Positions 7,497-10,804 of a DNA stretch of 10,804 nucleotides are shown one piece after another. A program made the translations under genes and the position numbers. Position 1 is the stretch's first letter. The number at the start of each line of letters is the position of its first letter. Below the pieces are notes generated by a model that saw only the letters and a program-made list of their open reading frames with translations, searched no databases and was not told where the DNA came from. Location: the NCBI GenBank assembly GCA_003559985.1, contig PWJP01000010.1, forward strand, positions 1-10,804. The letters run 5' to 3'. This stretch comes from Saprospirales bacterium (GTDB lineage Bacteria > Bacteroidota > Bacteroidia > Chitinophagales > Saprospiraceae).

Positions 7497-7662
7497 TTCA
7501 GTTGTGAATTGGTGAGTCTGGTGATAGTTATTGGCCGATGGTTGATGGCCGATGGCTTTTTGAGAGCGCCACCTCGAATTAGTCGGCAGTAAATCTTTAT
7601 CCAGAGGTTGTAGATTCTTCCAGTTTTCACTCTCCGTGATCTCTGTTCCCCTGTAGTGGACC
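7497..7662. repeat. 169-bp-period tandem repeat, unit 1
   Basis: Begins TTCAGTTGTGAATTGGTGAG and ends GTAGTGGACC. Inside are a short direct repeat (GGCCGATGGTTGATGGCCGATG region, 7532-7554), the segment GAGAGCGCCACCTCGAATTAG, and TTGTAGATTCTTCCA. Unit 2 starts exactly 169 bases later and differs at about a dozen positions. The unit starts 14 bases after the nuclease stop codon. Confidence 0.9.
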
Positions 7663-7665
7663 TGT

Positions 7666-7831
7666 TTCAGTTGTGAATTGGTGAGTCTGGTGACGGTTAT
7701 TGGCCGATGGTTGATGGCCGATGCCTTTTTGAGAGCGCCACCTCGAATTAGTTGGCGGTAAATCTTTATCCAGGGGTTGTAGATTCTTCCAATTTTCACT
7801 CTCTGTGATCTCCGTTCCCCTGTGGTGGACC
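7666..7831. repeat. 169-bp-period tandem repeat, unit 2
   Basis: Same start (TTCAGTTGTGAATTGGTGAG) and same end (GTGGTGGACC) as unit 1, without insertions or deletions between them, so the duplication is fairly recent. Differences are mainly transitions, for example GATAGTTATT against GACGGTTATT and CAGAGGTTG against CAGGGGTTG. The unit is 166 bases plus a 3-base junction. Confidence 0.9.
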
Positions 7832-7836
7832 AAGCG

Positions 7837-7930
7837 GTAATTGGTTGAAGGCAATTGGCGGATGGCCTGTTGAAACCGCTACCTTGATGTGGCCGGCAAT
7901 TATTCTAATTGCAGGGATTGTTGTTTTCTG
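7837..7930. repeat. Decayed third copy of the 169-bp repeat
   Basis: The sequence GATGGCCTGTTGAAACCGCT (7861-7880), followed by ACCTTGATGTGGCCGGCAAT and GCAGGGATTGTTG, lines up with GATGCCTTTTTGAGAGCGCC, ACCTCGAATTAGTTGGCGGT and CCAGGGGTTGTAG of unit 2. It is clearly diverged, with small gaps, and stops before the GTGGACC end. This makes the locus an old array with a recent duplication of its left part. Confidence 0.55.
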
Positions 7931-7954
7931 AGGATTTTTCTGGGAAAAAAGTTC

Positions 7955-7977
7955 CTTTGCGTCTTTCTTTGCGCCTT
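7955..7977. repeat. CTTTGCG-type short repeat fragment
   Basis: CTTTGCGTCTTTCTTTGCGCC is two imperfect copies of a CTTTGCGyC unit. I recall the phrase (reverse complement GGCGCAAAG...ACGCAAAG) from intergenic repeats in several phyla. Here it is only a fragment, joined to the other repeats of this region. Confidence 0.4.
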
Positions 7978-7986
7978 AGCCACCCA

Positions 7987-8029
7987 CCCCCCCCCAAAGC
8001 ATTAGAGGGGCAGGCGACGCTTGGGGGGG
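7987..8029. repeat. C-run/G-run hairpin element
   Basis: Nine C's (7987-7995) followed by AAAGC pair with GCTT and seven G's (8019-8029). This gives a near-perfect stem of about 11 bp with one bulged A and an 18-base loop that itself contains GAGGGGC. There is no T-tract on either strand after the stem, so a classical intrinsic terminator is not supported. It is more likely a mobile or dispersed palindromic repeat. The homopolymer runs are also prone to sequencing and replication slippage. Confidence 0.6.
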
Positions 8030-8055
8030 AAACCAATTCGCACATTGTCTGAATT

Positions 8056-8098
8056 ACGGATTTAAATGGATTAGACGGATTTCACGGATTTTTTTTGT
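8056..8098. repeat. GGATT short tandem array
   Basis: Four copies of an A(C/T)GGATT unit occur at 8056, 8066, 8075 and 8084 with spacings of 10, 9 and 9 bases, ending in a run of T's (8089-8096). I recall closely similar arrays in intergenic DNA of Bacteroidota and cyanobacteria. No protein is encoded. Confidence 0.55.
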
Positions 8099-8171
8099 CC
8101 ATGTAATATAGACCATCCGTTAGAAAGGAACCCGGGGTGACATGATTATAAAAACGACCCTATTGAAGGAA

Positions 8172-8203
8172 TAGAACTGTGTATCGGACGCAATGCATTG
8201 CGT
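8172..8203. repeat. Palindromic (REP-like) repeat, copy 2
   Basis: These 32 bases match 469-500 with four mismatches, including the non-palindromic left flank TAGAAC..TGTA. Bases 8188-8203, ACGCAATGCATTGCGT, are a perfect 16-bp palindrome. The outer arm is decayed on the right (GTTC instead of CC), so this copy folds less fully than copy 1. Confidence 0.7.
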
Positions 8204-8242
8204 GTTCAGGATTGTAGGATTTGCATTGGATTGGTTGGACAA

Positions 8243-8262
8243 ATACGCACGGCCGTGCGTAT
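8243..8262. repeat. Perfect 20-bp palindrome
   Basis: ATACGCACGGCCGTGCGTAT reads identically on both strands, with no spacer. It lies 40 bases after the REP-like copy 2. It resembles the GACGCACGGCCGTGCGTC-type palindromes that I recall as dispersed repeats in other genomes. It could also serve as a protein-binding site, but no adjacent promoter supports that. Confidence 0.65.
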
Positions 8263-8388
8263 CTACAGATATTTCCAACATTTCTATTTTCAAATAATAT
8301 CTCCGCGTGAACCAAAATCCTACATAACGAATCACCCTAAAATCCCTCATTCCTGCCAAAACCACAGAATTCTCGCCCGAAACCCCCA

Positions 8389-8424
8389 ATTCGTAATTAA
8401 ACTATTCGTCATTCGAAATTAAAT
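8389..8424. repeat. ATTCG-type A/T-rich short repeats
   Basis: ATTCGTAATTAA, ATTCGTC and ATTCGAAATTAA follow one another within 36 bases, forming a degenerate array of ATTCG(T/A)AATT units. Low-complexity arrays of this kind are frequent between genes in this group; there is no coding potential. Confidence 0.4.
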
Positions 8425-8430
8425 AAACCC

Positions 8431-8476
8431 TTTCAACTTTACACTTTCAAAACTTTGTACTTTCAAAACTTTGTAC
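8431..8476. repeat. 16-bp tandem repeat (ACTTTCAAAACTTTGT)
   Basis: The unit ACTTTCAAAACTTTGT occurs at 8443-8458 and again at 8459-8474, exactly adjacent. A shorter, diverged unit (TTTCAACTTTAC) precedes it from 8431. It ends 10 bases before the stop codon of the beta-helix gene. Confidence 0.7.
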
Positions 8477-8486
8477 TCTTAAAAAC

Positions 8487-10709
8487 CTATCTACCCACTG
8501 CAAAACTCTTAACGCCCGCTGACCGTCCATCCAACAAGACCTGGACAAAGAAATTGCCCGGAGTAAGGATATCTACAGACAGCGGTATGGAGAAATTTCC
8601 CTCCGTGATGGCAGCTTTTTCCTGAATTACCAATCGACCCTGAGTATCGTAAATCCGGATATCCAGCATTCCACTGCCGGCAAACTCAGCTTCCAGGCGG
8701 ATGTAATCTACTGTGGGATTGGGGTACAGATTAAAGTTTCCGGTGAGGCTCTCATAGTCGCGGACAGAATTCGGTCCCTGGTATTCAAAGGCACCCTGGT
8801 CCACGTTCCCGGTTCTGGGATTGCCTGCCAGGTCCACATCGGGGGCACCGTCATTGACTCCGTGATTAATGCAGGGGCTTTCGCTACTCAGAGCGAAGTC
8901 AAGTACATTGGAACTCTCGAAAAACGGGTCCGGGAGCAGCAAGTCCTTGTCATGGTTCAATACCGTCTGAAGGCTGTTGTCTGAACTGAAATTTCCCCCG
9001 AGGGAAATCACCGAGGGTTGACCGTCTTCAATTTCATAGTCATCTCCAATTGGATGGTGTAAAATGGTGTTTTGAAGAATGACCAAAGCCACGGACGTAT
9101 CTGTCGTCCAGTTTGATATTCCTGCTCCAATTGTGGCAGAATTTTCTGCAAGCGTTGAATTTACCAGGGTGACATTGGCTCCTTCTGCAATGGTGCTGTT
9201 ATTGGAAATAGCTCCGCCGGGGCCCGGGAATTGCAGCAGATTGAAAGCGAAAAGGCAGTTGACAATCATGGCGTCATTATCCACGAGGTTGATACCACCT
9301 CCCTGCTCCCCGGCAGTATTTGCAAGGACCTCACAGCGGTCCATGGTCAGGGTGGCAATATTCAGGGAATCCTGTGACAGGTTGATGCCCCCACCAAAAC
9401 GGGCGGCCGTATTGCCGAATATCTGTACATTGTACAGGCTGACCGACTGACCCGAAGAGCCGTGAATGCCTCCCCCGGAGTTAAATGCCTCATTTTCTTC
9501 TATCAGCGAATTCCTAATTTCAATTTCCGAGAAATCGTTTTGCAAAAAAACAGCCCCGCCAAAATTCGCAGCGTTGCCAAAGAACTCACAATCATCCACA
9601 AATACACTTCCCATAAAACCAATACTCAAAGCCCCGCCACTTACTTCTGAAGTATTGCTCCTGAAGATGGATTGCAAAATTTGCCCGAAGGATTCCTCTC
9701 CGTAAGTGGTCACAGCAGCTCCCCAGTTACCTGAGTTACCGGTAAATTCCGACCATGTAATGGTGTATTCAGAGTCCTGAAAATGAATACCACCTGCCGT
9801 ACTGGTCAGACTGAGATTCTGATTGAATTGGCATTCAGTAAATTCCACTGTGGAACCTGTGACGTAGGTTGCACCTCCACGTCCTTCCACTGCAATATTG
9901 TCTCTGAACTCCGTATCAACCACCTCGCCCTCTGCACTTTGAATATAAATGCCTCCACCCGAGTTTTGTGCACGCCCGCCCTCAAACAAACATCCGGCAA
10001 TCAGACCATCTGTAAGGGAAACCATGTACATTGAGCCACCACTGCCGCCCCAATTGTTTTTAAAAGAACAATCTATCAATCTAAATCCGCTGGCCGTATT
10101 CGTCCTGGGGTAAAAACCACCGCCAAACCAGGCGTAATTTTGTATAAACTGACAGTTTCGGACAACGGGAGCACCATAGGTCAAAATACCCCCTCCACGT
10201 CTGTCATCTCCCTCTCCATCAGCGCCCAAAGCCCTTCCATTCCTTATGGTAAAACCATCGATGACGGTGCGATTGTCAACTACCTCAGTTATGAACATCA
10301 CATGCCAGACATTGTCCTCCTTATTCTGAAAAAAATCCAGGTCGATATCATCTCCGTTAATATCCCCACTCAAAATGGTCTCATTCGCTTCAATATCGCG
10401 CTCATTGAGGGTTTCTTCCACTCCGGAAAATCCGCCGTACAACTCAATGTTTTTGTCGATGAGAAAAGTGGATTGAGGAGTCGGGTCATCTCCCCCGGGC
10501 AGATAAGTGCCGGCAGCCACCCATATTGCATCGCCTTCAGAAGCTGCTTCAATTGCATCCGTCAGATCTGTAAAGGCATTTTGCCAATTATATCCTGTGT
10601 TATTTCCAGTGGCCTCGCCATTGACAAAGAGGACTGATTGAGAAAAGAGAATTAACGGGAAGAGAATCATAAGACCGATGAGCAATGAAATTGTAGAGAC
10701 TTGCTTCAT
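8487..10709 (-). CDS. Secreted right-handed beta-helix protein with T9SS type A sorting domain
   Basis: From the ATG at 10709 the protein has 740 residues. An upstream in-frame ATG at 10751 would add 14 residues before an otherwise normal signal peptide, and it lies upstream of a good promoter -7 box, so I reject it. The signal peptide is MKQVSTISLLIGLMILFPLI followed by LFSQS. Residues 26-75 (VLFVNGEATGNNTGYNWQNA onwards) are the typical opening of parallel beta-helix proteins. Residues 186-533 hold thirteen (C/S)xFxxNxAxxxGGG(I/A) repeats, mostly 26-28 residues apart. They resemble Pmp-type FxxN and GGA(I/L/V) motifs. A choice-of-anchor Q-like segment follows (about 595-645, with SPCINHGV and DLAGNPRTGNVDQGAFEY). 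The end (660-740, NLYPNPTVDYIRLE to VKSFAVGR) is a TIGR04183-type T9SS sorting domain, so export to the surface is expected. No lyase catalytic residues can be assigned. The substrate or binding partner is unknown, and the gene stands alone, converging on the nuclease gene. Confidence 0.92.
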   Translation of the reverse strand: MKQVSTISLLIGLMILFPLILFSQSVLFVNGEATGNNTGYNWQNAFTDLTDAIEAASEGDAIWVAAGTYLPGGDDPTPQSTFLIDKNIELYGGFSGVEETLNERDIEANETILSGDINGDDIDLDFFQNKEDNVWHVMFITEVVDNRTVIDGFTIRNGRALGADGEGDDRRGGGILTYGAPVVRNCQFIQNYAWFGGGFYPRTNTASGFRLIDCSFKNNWGGSGGSMYMVSLTDGLIAGCLFEGGRAQNSGGGIYIQSAEGEVVDTEFRDNIAVEGRGGATYVTGSTVEFTECQFNQNLSLTSTAGGIHFQDSEYTITWSEFTGNSGNWGAAVTTYGEESFGQILQSIFRSNTSEVSGGALSIGFMGSVFVDDCEFFGNAANFGGAVFLQNDFSEIEIRNSLIEENEAFNSGGGIHGSSGQSVSLYNVQIFGNTAARFGGGINLSQDSLNIATLTMDRCEVLANTAGEQGGGINLVDNDAMIVNCLFAFNLLQFPGPGGAISNNSTIAEGANVTLVNSTLAENSATIGAGISNWTTDTSVALVILQNTILHHPIGDDYEIEDGQPSVISLGGNFSSDNSLQTVLNHDKDLLLPDPFFESSNVLDFALSSESPCINHGVNDGAPDVDLAGNPRTGNVDQGAFEYQGPNSVRDYESLTGNFNLYPNPTVDYIRLEAEFAGSGMLDIRIYDTQGRLVIQEKAAITEGNFSIPLSVDILTPGNFFVQVLLDGRSAGVKSFAVGR
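9111..10154 (-). repeat. Coding repeat tract: 13 beta-helix/Pmp-like rungs
   Basis: This is the part of the beta-helix gene that encodes the 13 FxxN...GGG units. Unit starts fall at residues 186, 214, 240, 266, 293, 320, 347, 374, 401, 428, 459, 485 and 518. Six successive steps from 266 to 428 are exactly 27 residues (about 81 bases). The DNA itself is well diverged between units, so this is an old protein repeat and not a recent DNA expansion. Seven units begin with cysteine, which would stack as a ladder in a beta-helix. Confidence 0.8.
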
Positions 10710-10731
10710 GACAAAAGGGTTAATTTTGGTC

Positions 10732-10739
10732 AAATATAC
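10732..10739 (-). promoter_or_regulatory. Bacteroidota-type -7 promoter box for the beta-helix gene
   Basis: On the minus strand TATATTTG matches the TAnnTTTG consensus used by the primary sigma factor of Bacteroidota. It lies 22 bases before the ATG at 10709, which would leave a leader of only about 15-20 bases. A -33 TTG element at the expected distance is not clear, so the promoter is a prediction from one box. Confidence 0.5.
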
Positions 10740-10804
10740 ACCTTTTTTCATTTCTTAATATCGTGTTAAAGACCAGTAATCCAACGAGACGAAACAAAAG
10801 CACT

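Larger units (their letters stand above)
7483..8486. other. About 1 kb repeat-rich intergenic region
   Basis: There is no credible gene between the nuclease and the convergent beta-helix gene. Several frames stay open across the tandem repeats, but they lack ribosome sites and encode shifted versions of the same repeat. The region instead holds, in order, the 169-bp tandem repeat and its decayed third copy, a CTTTGCG motif pair, a C-run/G-run hairpin, a GGATT array, two palindromes and two A/T-rich tandem arrays. Each is listed separately. As the two flanking genes converge, it may include a bidirectional transcription end, but no stem with a proper T-tract was found. Confidence 0.75.

Noticed and set aside
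7400..7854. Three overlapping minus-strand open frames (76-101 codons) across the nuclease end and tandem repeats
   Set aside because: They are frame-shifted translations of the same 169-bp repeat, lack ribosome sites and overlap the end of a well-supported gene; treated as repeat DNA.
7497..7930. CRISPR array
   Set aside because: There are only two good units of about 166 bases with a 3-base junction; no short repeats with unique spacers and no cas genes.
7987..8029. Intrinsic (rho-independent) terminator
   Set aside because: The stem is GC-rich, but neither strand has a T-tract directly after it.
8120..8422. Open frames on both strands (74 and 89 codons) around the palindromes
   Set aside because: They span palindromic repeats, so both strands give related nonsense; no start signal or recognisable domain.
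10140..10637. 165-codon plus-strand frame opposite the beta-helix gene
   Set aside because: It lies entirely opposite a well-supported gene and has no recognisable domain or ribosome site.

Overview
The window looks like a chromosomal segment from a member of the Bacteroidota. The genus cannot be fixed from the sequence; a marine, Saprospiria-like relative is a guess. Four things support the phylum. A type IX secretion (T9SS) C-terminal sorting domain ends the large minus-strand gene. A Bacteroidota-style -7 box (TATATTTG) lies just upstream of that gene. A DUF4286-like C-terminus opens the window. Several dispersed intergenic repeats resemble ones I recall from this group.

Layout: (1) 1-134, the 3' end of a small DUF4286-like gene, + strand. 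(2) 135-712, a mostly non-coding stretch with a weak minus-strand small ORF and a hairpin-forming palindromic repeat. (3) 713-6432, a complete seven-gene Mrp/Mnh cation/proton antiporter operon, mrpABCDEFG, + strand. Its genes overlap by ATGA or TGATG, or are one base apart. (4) 6514-7482, a metallo-beta-lactamase/beta-CASP nuclease of the ligase-associated exonuclease type, + strand. (5) 7483-8486, about 1 kb without a credible gene. It is packed with repeats: a 169-bp-period tandem duplication with a third decayed copy, a C-run/G-run hairpin, a GGATT array, two palindromes and an A/T-rich 16-bp tandem repeat. (6) 8487-10709, a large minus-strand gene for a secreted right-handed beta-helix protein with a T9SS sorting domain. 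(7) 10710-10804, its promoter region.

How the genes work together: MrpA and MrpD are the two large proton-pumping-like subunits related to complex I NuoL/N. MrpC is NuoK-like, and MrpB, E, F and G are small membrane subunits. Together they form one hetero-oligomeric Na+(K+)/H+ antiporter for sodium and pH homeostasis. The nuclease is probably a DNA repair enzyme whose usual partners, an ATP-dependent ligase and an Lhr-like helicase, are not next to it here. The beta-helix protein is an exported, surface-attached or released protein of unknown ligand.

I found no convincing new multi-gene system. The items most worth a second look are the repeat-dense 7.5-8.5 kb region (which begins right at the end of the nuclease gene), the paired palindromes at 469-507 and 8172-8203, and the very regular 27-residue, Pmp-like ladder in the beta-helix protein.
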